Assembly (NCBI RefSeq): GCF_016598485.1
Contig: NZ_JAEMUW010000014.1
Coordinates: 124,001 to 188,000 of the forward strand
Origin: Micromonospora coerulea
GTDB lineage: Bacteria > Actinomycetota > Actinomycetes > Mycobacteriales > Micromonosporaceae
DNA length: 64,000 bases
Direction: 5' to 3'
In this document: positions 41,952 through 50,670 of the stretch, piece by piece
Layout of the letters: the number at the start of each line of letters is the position of its first letter
How positions within the stretch are numbered: the first letter of the stretch is position 1
Position numbers and translations under genes: made by a program
The notes under the pieces: model-generated
Database searches by the model: none
The model's input: only the letters and a program-made list of their open reading frames with translations
What the model was told of the DNA's origin: nothing

Positions 41952-43508
41952 GTGTTTGACACCTTGAGTGACCGCCTGTCCGGAATCTTCACCAAGCTCC
42001 GCGGCAAGGGTCGGCTCACCGACGCCGACATCGACGCCACCGCGCGCGAGATCCGCATGGCGCTGCTGGAGGCCGATGTCGCCCTGCCGGTGGTCAAGGG
42101 CTTCATCGCGAACCTCAAGGAGCGGGCGCGGGGCGTCGAGGTCTCCCAGGCGCTCAACCCGGCACAGCAGATCGTCAAGATCGTCAACGAGGAGCTGATC
42201 ACCGTCCTCGGTGGCGAGGGGCGGCGGCTCCAGTTCGCCAAGCACCCGCCGACGGTGATCATGCTCGCCGGCCTCCAGGGTTCCGGTAAGACCACCCTCG
42301 CCGGCAAGCTGGCCCGGTGGCTCAAGGCCCAGGGCCACCAGCCGCTGCTGGTCGCCGCCGACCTCCAGCGTCCCAACGCCGTCGGGCAGCTCCAGGTCCT
42401 CGGTGGCCGCGCCGGCGTCGAGGTGTACGCCCCGGAGCCCGGCAACGGCGTCGGCGACCCGGTTCAGGTCGCGCGCGCCTCGATCGAGCACGCCAGGCGG
42501 GCGGCCCGCGACATCGTCATCGTCGACACCGCCGGTCGGCTCGGTATCGACGCCGAGATGATGCAGCAGGCGGCCGACATTCGCGACGCCGTCGACCCCG
42601 ACGAGGTCATCTTCGTCATCGACGCGATGGTCGGCCAGGACGCCGTCCGCACCGCCGAGGCGTTCCGCGACGGCGTCGGCATCACCGGTGTGGTCCTCTC
42701 CAAGCTCGACGGCGACGCCCGCGGTGGCGCCGCGCTGTCGGTCCGGGAGGTCACCGGGCAGCCGATCCTGTTCGCCTCCACCGGTGAGAAGCTCGAAGAC
42801 TTCGACATCTTCTACCCGGACCGGATGGCCAGCCGGATCCTCGGCATGGGCGACGTCCTCACTCTGATCGAGCAGGCCGAGCAGGCCTTCGACACCGATC
42901 AGAAGGAGAAGATGACCGCCAAGCTGATGGGCGGCGAGCAGTTCACCCTGGAGGACTTCCTCGACCAGCTCATCGCGGTCCGCCGGATGGGCCCGATCGC
43001 CAACGTGCTGGCCATGATGCCGGGCATGGGGCAGATGAAGGACCAGCTCGCCGAGCTGGACGACAAGCACTTCGACCGGGTCACCGCGATCATCCGGTCG
43101 ATGACCCCGGGCGAGCGGACCAACCCGAAGATCATCAACGGCTCCCGCCGGGCCCGCATCGCCAGCGGCTCGGGCGTGGCCGTGATGGACGTCAACCAGC
43201 TGCTCAACCGCTTCACCGACGCCCAGAAGATGATGAAGCAGATGGGCGGCATGATGGGCCTGCCCGGGGCCGGCCGGCGCAAGGCGACCAAGTCGCCGAA
43301 GAACAAGCGCAAGGGCACCAAGGGCGGCGGCCGGCCGCGTACCGGGGCGGGTGCCGGCATGCCGGGCGGCTTCCCGGGCGGCATGCCGCAGCTCCCGCCG
43401 GGCCTCGACCCGGGCGACCTGGCCGGCGGCCAGGGCCTGCCGCCGGGCTTCAAGCTCCCGAAGATCGACTTCAACAAGCTCGGCAAGGGCGACAACCGTC
43501 CCCGCTGA
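41952..43508 (+). CDS. ffh: Signal recognition particle protein Ffh
   Basis: SRP54 GTPase, 518 residues, which binds signal sequences and 4.5S RNA. The NG domain shows GLQGSGKTTLAGKLA (G1), DLQRPNAVGQL, DTAGRLGIDAEMM and SKLDGDARGGAAL. The M domain holds the Met-rich TDAQKMMKQMGGMMG and the RNA-binding RIASGSGV. The tail is long, Gly/Pro/Met-rich and basic, typical of actinobacteria. GTG at 41952 gives the family start FDTLSDRLSGIF; the open frame reaches 41889 but that segment is not conserved. No 4.5S RNA gene was seen here. Confidence 0.96.
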   Translation: MFDTLSDRLSGIFTKLRGKGRLTDADIDATAREIRMALLEADVALPVVKGFIANLKERARGVEVSQALNPAQQIVKIVNEELITVLGGEGRRLQFAKHPPTVIMLAGLQGSGKTTLAGKLARWLKAQGHQPLLVAADLQRPNAVGQLQVLGGRAGVEVYAPEPGNGVGDPVQVARASIEHARRAARDIVIVDTAGRLGIDAEMMQQAADIRDAVDPDEVIFVIDAMVGQDAVRTAEAFRDGVGITGVVLSKLDGDARGGAALSVREVTGQPILFASTGEKLEDFDIFYPDRMASRILGMGDVLTLIEQAEQAFDTDQKEKMTAKLMGGEQFTLEDFLDQLIAVRRMGPIANVLAMMPGMGQMKDQLAELDDKHFDRVTAIIRSMTPGERTNPKIINGSRRARIASGSGVAVMDVNQLLNRFTDAQKMMKQMGGMMGLPGAGRRKATKSPKNKRKGTKGGGRPRTGAGAGMPGGFPGGMPQLPPGLDPGDLAGGQGLPPGFKLPKIDFNKLGKGDNRPR

Positions 43509-43624
43509 CCCCACGCCGACGTCGTGCGTCCCCGCCACCCGCCACCCGGTGGCCGGGCCGCCGTCGTCTCCGGAGCCGGTGGGCCGGGCTGCTCGCGGGC
43601 GGCGGAGAGTGATCCGGTAGGACT

Positions 43625-44710
43625 GTGCACATGGCTCTGCATGTGCGCGGTGTGCTCCTGCCGGACGACGAGGTCCGGGACATCTGGCTGGACGGCGACC
43701 GGGTCACCTTCGACCCGGTCCCCGGGGCGGAGACGATCGCCGACGGCGGCTTCGTGCTGCCGGGGTTGACCGACGCGCACTGCCACATCGGCATCGCCCG
43801 GGGCGGTGCCCCAATCACCTCGCTCGACCAGGCCCGCGAGCTGGCCCGCACCGACCGGGACGCCGGCGTGCTGGCCATCCGCGACGCCGGCTCGCCGTAC
43901 CCGTACCCGGAGCTGGACGACGAGCCGGAGCTGCCGCGGCTGGCCCGGGCCGGCCGGCACGTCGCGCCGCCGAAGCGCTACCTGCGGGACATCGGCGTGG
44001 AGGTCGGCGCGGCGGAGGTGGCCGCGACGGTGGCCGAGCAGGCCGCCGCCGGCAACGGCTGGGTCAAGCTGGTCGGGGACTGGATCGACCGGGGCGTCGG
44101 CGACCTCGCGCCGGCCTGGGACGCGGACACCATGACCGCGGCCGTCGCGGCCGCGCACGCCGCCGGGGTACGCGCCGCGGTGCACACCTTCTCCGAGTCG
44201 GCGGTGGAGATCATGGTGCGCGCCGGGGTGGACTCGGTGGAGCACGGCACCGGGCTCAGCCTGGACCTGATCGACCTGATGGCCCGGCAGGGCACCGCGC
44301 TGGTCCCCACGATGATCAACATCGCCACCTTCGGCGGCATCGCCGAGCAGGCGCGCGCCAGGTTCCCCGGGTACGCCAACCACATGATCGCCCTGCGCGA
44401 CCGCTTCCCCGAGGTGGTCCGGGCCGCGTACGAGGCGGGCGTGCCGATCTACGTCGGCACCGACGCCGGCGGCGGGATCGACCACGGGCTGGCCGCCGAG
44501 GAGATGCTGCTGCTGCACGAGCGGGCCGGCATGTCCACGCTGGACGTCCTCGCCGCCGCCTCCTGGGGCGCCCGCGCCTGGCTCGGCTTCCCCGGCCTGG
44601 TCGAGGGCGGCCTGGCCGACCTGGTCGTCTACCCGGAGGACCCGCGCCGCAACCTCCGCGTCGTGCGCACCCCGTCCCGCATCGTCCTCCGCGGCCGCGT
44701 CATCCGCTGA
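43625..44710 (+). CDS. Amidohydrolase family metal-dependent hydrolase
   Basis: A 361-residue TIM-barrel hydrolase of the imidazolonepropionase-like/prolidase-like amidohydrolase group. Metal ligands are seen in TDAHCHIG (HxH), a Lys-bearing strand GWVKLVGDWID, AAVHTFSESAV, SVEHGTGLSLD and the Asp of GTDAGGGIDHG. The substrate is unknown. The start may be GTG at 43625 or ATG at 43631. A homolog (Rv2915c) follows ffh in M. tuberculosis too, so the pairing is conserved. It overlaps the convergent TetR gene by 11 bases. Confidence 0.87.
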   Translation: MHMALHVRGVLLPDDEVRDIWLDGDRVTFDPVPGAETIADGGFVLPGLTDAHCHIGIARGGAPITSLDQARELARTDRDAGVLAIRDAGSPYPYPELDDEPELPRLARAGRHVAPPKRYLRDIGVEVGAAEVAATVAEQAAAGNGWVKLVGDWIDRGVGDLAPAWDADTMTAAVAAAHAAGVRAAVHTFSESAVEIMVRAGVDSVEHGTGLSLDLIDLMARQGTALVPTMINIATFGGIAEQARARFPGYANHMIALRDRFPEVVRAAYEAGVPIYVGTDAGGGIDHGLAAEEMLLLHERAGMSTLDVLAAASWGARAWLGFPGLVEGGLADLVVYPEDPRRNLRVVRTPSRIVLRGRVIR

Positions 44711-45302
44711 CCCGCCCCGCCTCCAGGAAGAGGTGCAGGGCCAGGTCGGCCAGGGCGCGGGCGGTCTGCTCGGGTGGGGCCTGAGGGAGCACGATGTGGC
44801 TCACCACCAGGCGGACGATCGTGTCGGCGGCGAACGTCAGGCGCGCCGGGTCGGCCGCCGGCAGGTGGATCCGCGCCCACTCCAGCAGCGCCCCGGTGGC
44901 CTCGGCCAGCACCAGCTCCGAGCGGGTGGTCAGGTAGGGCAGCAGCTCGTCCGAGCCGCCCCGGGCGCTGGTCAGGATCGCCTTGATCAGCGGGTTTCCG
45001 GCCGCCTCGGTGAGGGTGTGCGCGATGGCCGCGTACGCACCCGCGCGCACGTCGGCGCCGTGCTCGTGCAGGGCCGCGCGGACCGCCGAGACGAACCGGT
45101 CGACCTCCCGCCGGGCCAGCGCCTCGGCCAGCCCGGCCTTGCTGCCGAACTCGTTGTAGACGGTCTGCCGGCTCACCCCGGCCGCGCTCGCCACGCCACC
45201 CATCCGTACGCCGTCCCAGCCGCTGGCGACGGTCTGCGCGCGGGCGGCGTCGACGATGCCGTCCCGCGGGCGCCGGCGGGCCGAGTCCCGGGGTTCGTCC
45301 AT
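44700..45302 (-). CDS. TetR family transcriptional regulator
   Basis: A 200-residue regulator. The N-terminal helix-turn-helix (about 15-60) has GIVDAARAQTVASGWDGVRM followed by VASAAGVSRQTVYNEFGSKAGL. The C-terminal ligand domain is helical. A minus-strand TAGACT box (45313-45318) is 10 bases before the ATG, and there is no clear Shine-Dalgarno. M. tuberculosis also has a TetR-type gene near this place (Rv2912c). Its targets are unknown; the convergent amidohydrolase is a neighbour only. Confidence 0.9.
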   Translation of the reverse strand: MDEPRDSARRRPRDGIVDAARAQTVASGWDGVRMGGVASAAGVSRQTVYNEFGSKAGLAEALARREVDRFVSAVRAALHEHGADVRAGAYAAIAHTLTEAAGNPLIKAILTSARGGSDELLPYLTTRSELVLAEATGALLEWARIHLPAADPARLTFAADTIVRLVVSHIVLPQAPPEQTARALADLALHLFLEAGRVSG

Positions 45303-45335
45303 GGTGCCCGGAAGTCTACGGCCGCCCGGGCCGGC

Positions 45336-45902
45336 TCAGCTCACCACGAGGCGGTACTGCGCCTCCACCCAGAACCCGCCGCCGTCGCTGCCGCCGAAGG
45401 TCAGCTCGTGCGCCCCGGGAGCCAACGGCGGGAGGCTGGCCCAGAGCCCCCACACGGTCACCGGCGTCGGGCGGCTCGTCGAGGTGACCCCGTTGCCGAG
45501 CGCGCCGCGCACCTCGAACGGGGTGGGCGTACCGACCGTGGCCAGCGGCAGCGGGACGCCGTCGAGCTGGGCGTGCCCGGTCGCCCGGGACACCACCGGC
45601 ATCTCGCCCGGGTGGGCCGGGAACTGCCACATGTTGAACGCCGGGAAGAACAGCCCTCGGCCGGCGGGCACCGCGCAGCGGCGGGTCACCGCGCCGCCGT
45701 ACGTGCCGCCCAGGAACCAGACGTCGGCGCCCTGGTGGTGCCCGGCGTGCTCGCCGGTGGTGTCGCGGACCGGGTTCTTGGTCGGGCCGTGTGCCGCCAC
45801 CCAGCGCACCCAGCGGGCGGCCAGCCCCTCGGGGGAGGCCGGCGGGTAGGGCAGCGGTGCGGGCTCGGCGGCGCGGCCGAACAGGGAGCGCAGCGGGGAC
45901 AT
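45336..45902 (-). CDS. Hypothetical protein
   Basis: A 188-residue soluble protein with no signal peptide or TM segment. It is rich in Gly, Pro and Trp. Visible marks are GADVWFLGGTYGG and VPAGRGLFFPAFNMWQF in the middle and ELTFGGSDGGGFWVEAQY near the end, which suggest an all-beta fold of the type seen in other uncharacterised actinobacterial proteins. A minus-strand TAACAT (45911-45916) lies eight bases before the ATG with no Shine-Dalgarno, so the start may be leaderless. It lies 33 bases before the TetR gene on the same strand. No function is proposed. Confidence 0.7.
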   Translation of the reverse strand: MSPLRSLFGRAAEPAPLPYPPASPEGLAARWVRWVAAHGPTKNPVRDTTGEHAGHHQGADVWFLGGTYGGAVTRRCAVPAGRGLFFPAFNMWQFPAHPGEMPVVSRATGHAQLDGVPLPLATVGTPTPFEVRGALGNGVTSTSRPTPVTVWGLWASLPPLAPGAHELTFGGSDGGGFWVEAQYRLVVS

Positions 45903-46049
45903 GGCCGCAGATGTTAGGTCAGCGCGGGTGCCGCCCGCTGCCCCGTGCGCCCCGTCCCGGTAGCGCCGCGGCGGTACCGCGCGGGGGCGCCCCCGCGCGG
46001 TCCCGGCGGCACGGGCGCGCCCGATCGCGGCGCCCCGGCGGACGGCGCA

Positions 46050-46055
46050 TAGGAT
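46050..46055 (+). promoter_or_regulatory. -10-like box of proS, leaderless-type
   Basis: TAGGAT lies eight bases before the proS ATG. The AGGA inside it could also act as a weak Shine-Dalgarno, so leaderless initiation is likely but not certain. Confidence 0.4.
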
Positions 46056-46063
46056 GTGCGGTC

Positions 46064-47470
46064 ATGGCACGCGTGCTCACTCCCCGTGCGGAGGACTTTC
46101 CCCGCTGGTACCAGGACCTGATCGCCAAGGCGAAGCTGGCCGACAACGGCCCGGTCCGGGGGACCATGGTGATCCGACCGGCCGGCTACGCCATCTGGGA
46201 GCGGATGCAGGCCGAGATGGACGCCCGGATCAAGGCGGCCGGCGCGGAGAACGCGTACTTCCCGCTCTTCATCCCAGAGAGCTACCTCAAGCGCGAGGCC
46301 CAGCACGTCGAGGGCTTCTCGCCGGAGCTCGCCGTCGTCACCCACGGTGGTGGCAAGCAGCTCGCCGAGCCGGTGGTGGTGCGCCCCACCAGCGAGACGG
46401 TGATCGGCGAGTTTATGGCCAAGTGGATCGACTCGTACCGGGACCTGCCGCTGCTGCTCAACCAGTGGGCGAACGTGGTCCGCTGGGAGCTGCGCCCGCG
46501 GCTCTTCCTGCGCACCAGCGAGTTCCTCTGGCAGGAGGGGCACACCGCGCACGCCACCCGTGCCGACGCCCGGGCCTACGCGCGGCGGATCCTGCACGAG
46601 GCGTACGAGGACCTGATGGTCAACGTGCTGGGCATCCCGGTGGTGGTCGGCCTAAAGACCGCCCGCGAGCGGTTCGCCGGCGCGACGGCCACCTACACCT
46701 GCGAAGGCATGATGGGCGACGGCAAGGCGCTCCAGCTGGGCACCAGCCACGAGCTGGGGCAGAACTTCGCCAAGGCGTTCGACATCAGCTACTCCTCGGC
46801 CGAGGGCGGCCGGGAGCACGCCTGGACGACCTCCTGGGGCACCTCGACCCGGATGCTCGGCGGCCTGATCATGGCCCACGGCGACGACAACGGCCTGCGG
46901 GTGCCGCCGAGGGTGGCCCCGGTGCAGGCGTACGTGATGATCGTCAAGGACGGCGAGGGGGTCGCCGAGGCGGCGGCCAAGCTCCGCGACGGCCTGCGCG
47001 ACGCCGGTGTCCGGGTCGCGCTCGACGACCGCACCGACACCGCGTTCGGCCGCCGGGCCGTCGACGCCGAGCTGCGCGGCTATCCGGTACGCGTCGAGGT
47101 CGGCCCCCGTGACCTGGCCGCCGGCAACGCGGTTGTGGTCCGGCGTACCGAAGGCTCGAAGTCCCCGACCCCGGTGGCCGACGTGGTCGGCGCGGTCCTC
47201 GCGGCCCTGGAGGCCGATCAGCGGGCGCTGCACGACCAGGCCCTGGCGCACCGCGAGTCGCGCACCGTCGAGGTGTCGACCCTCGCGGAGGCGATCGAGG
47301 CGGCGGCCACCGGCTGGGCCAAGGTGCCGTGGTCGGCGGTCGGCGTCGCGGGTGAGGCCGAGGCGAACGGCCAGGGCGTCACGGTCCGCTGCCTGCTGCG
47401 CGCCGACGGCTCGGTGCCGGACTCGGAGGACGAGCCCGACCTGGTGGCCATCCTCGCCCGCGCCTACTGA
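46064..47470 (+). CDS. proS: Prolyl-tRNA synthetase, archaeal/eukaryotic-like type
   Basis: Charges tRNA-Pro with proline. At 468 residues it is the short class without the bacterial INS editing domain (bacterial-type ProRS is about 570). Class II motifs are seen: the start FPRWYQDLIAKAKLAD, VRPTSETVIGEFMAKWI, motif 2 RWELRPRLFLRTSEFLWQEG, and motif 3 GTSTRMLGGLIMAHGDD. The anticodon domain and the extra C-terminal domain of the archaeal-like type follow, ending LVAILARAY. Several actinobacteria use this type. The DUF402 gene starts one base after the stop. Confidence 0.94.
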   Translation: MARVLTPRAEDFPRWYQDLIAKAKLADNGPVRGTMVIRPAGYAIWERMQAEMDARIKAAGAENAYFPLFIPESYLKREAQHVEGFSPELAVVTHGGGKQLAEPVVVRPTSETVIGEFMAKWIDSYRDLPLLLNQWANVVRWELRPRLFLRTSEFLWQEGHTAHATRADARAYARRILHEAYEDLMVNVLGIPVVVGLKTARERFAGATATYTCEGMMGDGKALQLGTSHELGQNFAKAFDISYSSAEGGREHAWTTSWGTSTRMLGGLIMAHGDDNGLRVPPRVAPVQAYVMIVKDGEGVAEAAAKLRDGLRDAGVRVALDDRTDTAFGRRAVDAELRGYPVRVEVGPRDLAAGNAVVVRRTEGSKSPTPVADVVGAVLAALEADQRALHDQALAHRESRTVEVSTLAEAIEAAATGWAKVPWSAVGVAGEAEANGQGVTVRCLLRADGSVPDSEDEPDLVAILARAY

Positions 47471-47471
47471 A

Positions 47472-48140
47472 GTGCGTCCCGGCGGTCCCGTCGACCGGTT
47501 CGCGCCGGGTCGGCTGATCATGCATCGGAACGTGCGGCACGGCCGGATCGGCTGGGTCCGGCCGGCGCGGGTGGTCCTCGACGACGACCGGGGCCTGCTG
47601 CTCTGGGTCGCCCGGGACTCGCCGGTGGCGCACGAGGTCACCCAGGCGGGGCTGGGCATGCGGGCGATGCCGTTCGCCGAGTGGATCACCTCGTCGTACC
47701 GGCTGGCCCAGGGGCGGTGGAACGGTCCGCCGGTGCTGAAGTTCCTCCCCACGGGGGCGGCCCACTCGGTCTGGTGGTTCCGGGACGCCGCGGGTCGTTT
47801 CGCCGAGTGGTACGTCAACCTGGAGGAGCCGGGCGTCCGCTGGGACGACGGTCCGGTGGCCGGGGTCGACATGGTCGACCAGGACCTGGACGTGGTGGTC
47901 CGCCCCGACCACAGCTGGGCGTGGAAGGACGAGGAGGAGTTCGCCGAGCGGCTCGCCTTCCCGGAGCACTACTGGGTGACCGACGAGAAGGCCGTCCGGG
48001 CCGAGGGGGAGCGGGTGATCCGCATCGCCGAGGCCGGCGAGTTCCCGTTCGACGGCACCTGGTGCGACTTCACGCCGCCGCCAGAGTGGGACGTACCGGA
48101 CGAACTGCCGCTCGGCTGGGACCGGCCGCCGGTCCGCTGA
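47472..48140 (+). CDS. DUF402 (FomD-like) protein
   Basis: A 222-residue DUF402 protein. FomD, the studied relative, hydrolyses a cytidylyl-phosphonate in fosfomycin synthesis, and others hydrolyse nucleoside diphosphates or triphosphates. The fold signature is clear in the C-terminal part: RFAEWYVNLEEPG, VDMVDQDLDVVVRPD, WAWKDEEEFAER, with metal-binding Asp/Glu residues. GTG at 47472 begins one base after the proS stop, so the gene is co-transcribed with proS. The substrate here is unknown. Confidence 0.85.
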   Translation: MRPGGPVDRFAPGRLIMHRNVRHGRIGWVRPARVVLDDDRGLLLWVARDSPVAHEVTQAGLGMRAMPFAEWITSSYRLAQGRWNGPPVLKFLPTGAAHSVWWFRDAAGRFAEWYVNLEEPGVRWDDGPVAGVDMVDQDLDVVVRPDHSWAWKDEEEFAERLAFPEHYWVTDEKAVRAEGERVIRIAEAGEFPFDGTWCDFTPPPEWDVPDELPLGWDRPPVR

Positions 48141-48379
48141 GGGTGTCCTGCGTCACTCCGCTACCGGCTCGGGTGACGAGTTCGGGTCCGGTGTGAGAGA
48201 TCGGGGCCGGATCTGGCAGAATGGTTCGCTGGTATCCGGCACGCGTTCGGCGCCCTCTAACCCGGGCGCGTTGCCAGTCCACCGAGTAGTCTCCGGCCCA
48301 AACCCCACTGTGCCGGTCGGCGCTCACCCGTGCACCGCCCGTACCGGGTCGGTGAGATCGCAACAGGAGCGAAACAACT

Positions 48380-48931
48380 GTGGCCGTAAAGATCCGGCTC
48401 CTGCGGATGGGTAAGATCCGCAACCCGCAGTACCGCATCGTCATCGCCGACTCGCGCACCAAGCGGGACGGTCGCGCGATCGAGTTCGTGGGCGTGTACC
48501 AGCCGAAGGAGGACCCTTCGGTGATCGAGGTCAAGTCGGAGCGGGTCCAGTACTGGCTCTCGGTCGGCGCGCAGCCGAGCGAGGCCGTGCAGCGTCTGCT
48601 GGAGCTGACCGGTGACTGGCAGAAGTTCAAGGGCCTGCCGGCCCCGCCGCCGCTGAAGGTCGCCCCGGAGCGGGCCGACCGCAAGGCGGCGTACGAGGCC
48701 GAGGCGAAGGCCGCCGCCGGCCTGGCTCCGGAGACCCCGGCCAAGCCGGCCAAGAAGGCCGCCAAGGCGGAGGCACCGAAGGCGGAGGCACCGAAGGCGG
48801 AGGCACCGAAGGCGGAGGCACCGAAGGCGGAGGCACCGAAGGCCGAGGCGCCGAAGACCGAGGCGCCGAAGACCGAGGCGCCGGCCGAGGCCCCGGCCGC
48901 CGCTGCTGCCGACGCCGGTGAGCAGGCCTGA
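48380..48931 (+). CDS. rpsP: 30S ribosomal protein S16 with repetitive C-terminal tail
   Basis: Ribosomal protein bS16. The first 85 residues are the standard fold (AVKIRLLRMGKIRNPQYRI, then VGVYQPKEDPSVIEV and WLSVGAQPSEAVQRLL). The total of 183 residues is about twice the E. coli length of 82. The rest is an Ala/Lys/Glu/Pro tail, including eight KAEAP/KTEAP units at residues 129-168. Actinobacterial S16 often has a tail, but here it is built by tandem duplication. It heads the rpsP-khpA-rimM-trmD-rplS run. Confidence 0.96.
   Translation: MAVKIRLLRMGKIRNPQYRIVIADSRTKRDGRAIEFVGVYQPKEDPSVIEVKSERVQYWLSVGAQPSEAVQRLLELTGDWQKFKGLPAPPPLKVAPERADRKAAYEAEAKAAAGLAPETPAKPAKKAAKAEAPKAEAPKAEAPKAEAPKAEAPKAEAPKTEAPKTEAPAEAPAAAAADAGEQA
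48764..48883 (+). repeat. Tandem 15-bp repeat coding for the S16 tail
   Basis: Five identical copies of AAGGCGGAGGCACCG (48764-48838) are followed by three diverged copies (48839-48883). Each unit encodes KAEAP (later KTEAP). Identity even at third codon positions suggests recent slippage or unequal exchange. Confidence 0.92.
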
Positions 48932-48932
48932 C

Positions 48933-49166
48933 ATGCCGCTGCGTCCTGCGCTGGAGCACCTGGTCAAGGGGATCGTCGAGCACCCGGACGACGTCCGGGT
49001 GCGGATGGTCGATTCCCGTCGGGGCAAGCGGCTCGAGGTCCGCGTGCACCCCGAGGACCTCGGCACGGTGATCGGGCGGTCCGGCCGGACCGCCAAGGCA
49101 CTGCGCCAGGTGATCGGCTCCATCGGTGGGCGTGGGGTACGCGTCGACATCGTCGATTCGTACTGA
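48933..49166 (+). CDS. khpA: KH-domain RNA-binding protein (KhpA)
   Basis: A 77-residue single KH domain. The start PLRPALEHLVKGIVEHPDDV is typical of KhpA, and the RNA-binding GxxG loop is IGRSGRTAKAL. KhpA with KhpB binds many transcripts, including small RNAs, in Gram-positives. ATG at 48933 fits the family start; a GTG at 48918 would add five residues overlapping rpsP. It lies between rpsP and rimM as in M. tuberculosis (Rv2908c). Confidence 0.93.
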   Translation: MPLRPALEHLVKGIVEHPDDVRVRMVDSRRGKRLEVRVHPEDLGTVIGRSGRTAKALRQVIGSIGGRGVRVDIVDSY

Positions 49167-49723
49167 TGCTTCTCGTCGTCGGCAGGATCGGCAAGCCGCA
49201 CGGGATCCGCGGTGAGGTCACCGTGGAGGTGCGGACCGATGAGCCCGAAGCACGGTTCGCCCCCGGTTCGGTGCTGCGCACCGAGCCGGGGGCGGCACCC
49301 CCGACCAACCCGGCGCCGGGTCCCGGTGTGCCGTTCCGGGTGCCCGCCGAGCTGAGGATCGAGTCGGTGCGCTGGCACCAGGGCCGGCTGCTGGTCGTCT
49401 TCGAGGGCATCCTGGAACGGGATGTCGCCGAGGCGCTGCGCGGCACCCTGCTCACGGTGGACAGCGGCGACGTGGCCCCGCCGGAGGACCCGGAGGAGTT
49501 CCACGACCACCAGCTGGTCGGCCTTGCCGTGGTCACCCCGGCCGGCGAGCGGCTGGGCGAGGTGGCCGGGATCGACCACGCGCCCTCCTCGGACCTGCTG
49601 GTGCTGCGCCGTCCCGAGGGGCGTACCGCGCTCATCCCGTTCGTCAAGGCGATCGTGCCCGAGGTGGACCTCCCCGGCGGTCGCGTCATCGTCGACCCGC
49701 CGGCCGGTCTGCTCGATCTCTAG
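49166..49723 (+). CDS. rimM: Ribosome maturation factor RimM
   Basis: Helps 30S maturation by binding S19. The 185 residues begin LVVGRIGKPHGIRGEVTVEV, the RimM signature, followed by a beta-barrel domain and then the PRC-barrel part (EEFHDHQLVGLAVV and ALIPFVKAIVPEVD). A Pro/Ala loop (about 45-60) is longer than in E. coli. The ATG shares its A with the last base of the khpA stop. Confidence 0.95.
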   Translation: MLLVVGRIGKPHGIRGEVTVEVRTDEPEARFAPGSVLRTEPGAAPPTNPAPGPGVPFRVPAELRIESVRWHQGRLLVVFEGILERDVAEALRGTLLTVDSGDVAPPEDPEEFHDHQLVGLAVVTPAGERLGEVAGIDHAPSSDLLVLRRPEGRTALIPFVKAIVPEVDLPGGRVIVDPPAGLLDL

Positions 49724-49738
49724 ACCGCGGAGCACCCC

Positions 49739-50527
49739 ATGCGCGTCGACATCGTGTCGATCTTCCCGGAGTACTTCGCCCCGCTGGACCTGTCCCTGAT
49801 CGGCAAGGCGCGGGCGAACGGCAGGCTGCGGCTGGCCGTACACGATCTGCGCAGCTGGACCCACGACGTGCACCGCACGGTCGACGACACGCCCTACGGC
49901 GGCGGACCCGGCATGGTGATGCGGCCCGAGCCCTGGGGTGAGGCGCTGGACGCCCTGGCCCCCGACGAGCTCAGCCCGGACGGCCACACGCTGCCCCGGC
50001 TGCTGGTCCCCTCGCCGGCCGGTGTCCCGTTCACCCAGGCCATGGCGCACGAGCTGGCCGCCGAGTCGCACCTGCTCTTCGCCTGCGGCCGGTACGAGGG
50101 CATCGACCAGCGGGTGCTCGACCACGCGGCGACCCGGATGCGGGTGACCGAGGTCTCCCTCGGCGACTACGTGCTCTTCGGCGGCGAGGTCGCGGTGCTG
50201 GTGATCCTGGAGGCGGTCACCCGGCTGCTGCCCGGGGTGCTCGGCAACGCCGGCTCGCTGGACGAGGAGTCGCACGCGCACGGGCTGCTCGAGGCGCCGA
50301 TGTACACCAAGCCGGCAACCTGGCGCGGGCACGAGGTGCCGGAGGTGCTCCGCTCCGGCGACCACGGGCGGATCGCCCGTTGGCGGCGGGACGAGGCGCT
50401 GAGCCGGACGGCGACGCGCCGCCCGGACATGATGGCCGCGCTGCCGCCGGAGAGCCTGGACAAGCGGGACCGGGCGGCGTTGGACCGGGGCGGATTTTCC
50501 TCGCCGCCGGGGGATGTGGCAAAGTAG
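49739..50527 (+). CDS. trmD: tRNA (guanine(37)-N(1))-methyltransferase
   Basis: Methylates G37 next to the anticodon to prevent frameshifts. The 262-residue SPOUT enzyme has VDIVSIFPEYFAPL, DDTPYGGGPGMVM, CGRYEGIDQRV and SLGDYVLFGGE (the knot that binds SAM). The C-terminal tail is extended after GKRDR-like residues. It follows rimM by 15 bases. The next gene, rplS, starts 143 bases on, so that one may have its own promoter. Confidence 0.96.
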   Translation: MRVDIVSIFPEYFAPLDLSLIGKARANGRLRLAVHDLRSWTHDVHRTVDDTPYGGGPGMVMRPEPWGEALDALAPDELSPDGHTLPRLLVPSPAGVPFTQAMAHELAAESHLLFACGRYEGIDQRVLDHAATRMRVTEVSLGDYVLFGGEVAVLVILEAVTRLLPGVLGNAGSLDEESHAHGLLEAPMYTKPATWRGHEVPEVLRSGDHGRIARWRRDEALSRTATRRPDMMAALPPESLDKRDRAALDRGGFSSPPGDVAK

Positions 50528-50670
50528 AGGGGTTGCCGCATCCGTCCGCGCCCGCGGACGGCTGCGAGGATCCTCGACCGGGGTCGGCTCGCCGGCCACC
50601 ACCCGGGGATCAGAATCACCCATCCGCGCACCGATTGACGGTGCGCCGTGAGCCTCACGAGGACACAGCG

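Noticed and set aside
48764..48883. Regular 15-bp repeats that might suggest a CRISPR-like or VNTR element
   Set aside because: The copies are directly adjacent without spacers and in frame with rpsP, so they are a coding repeat, not a CRISPR.
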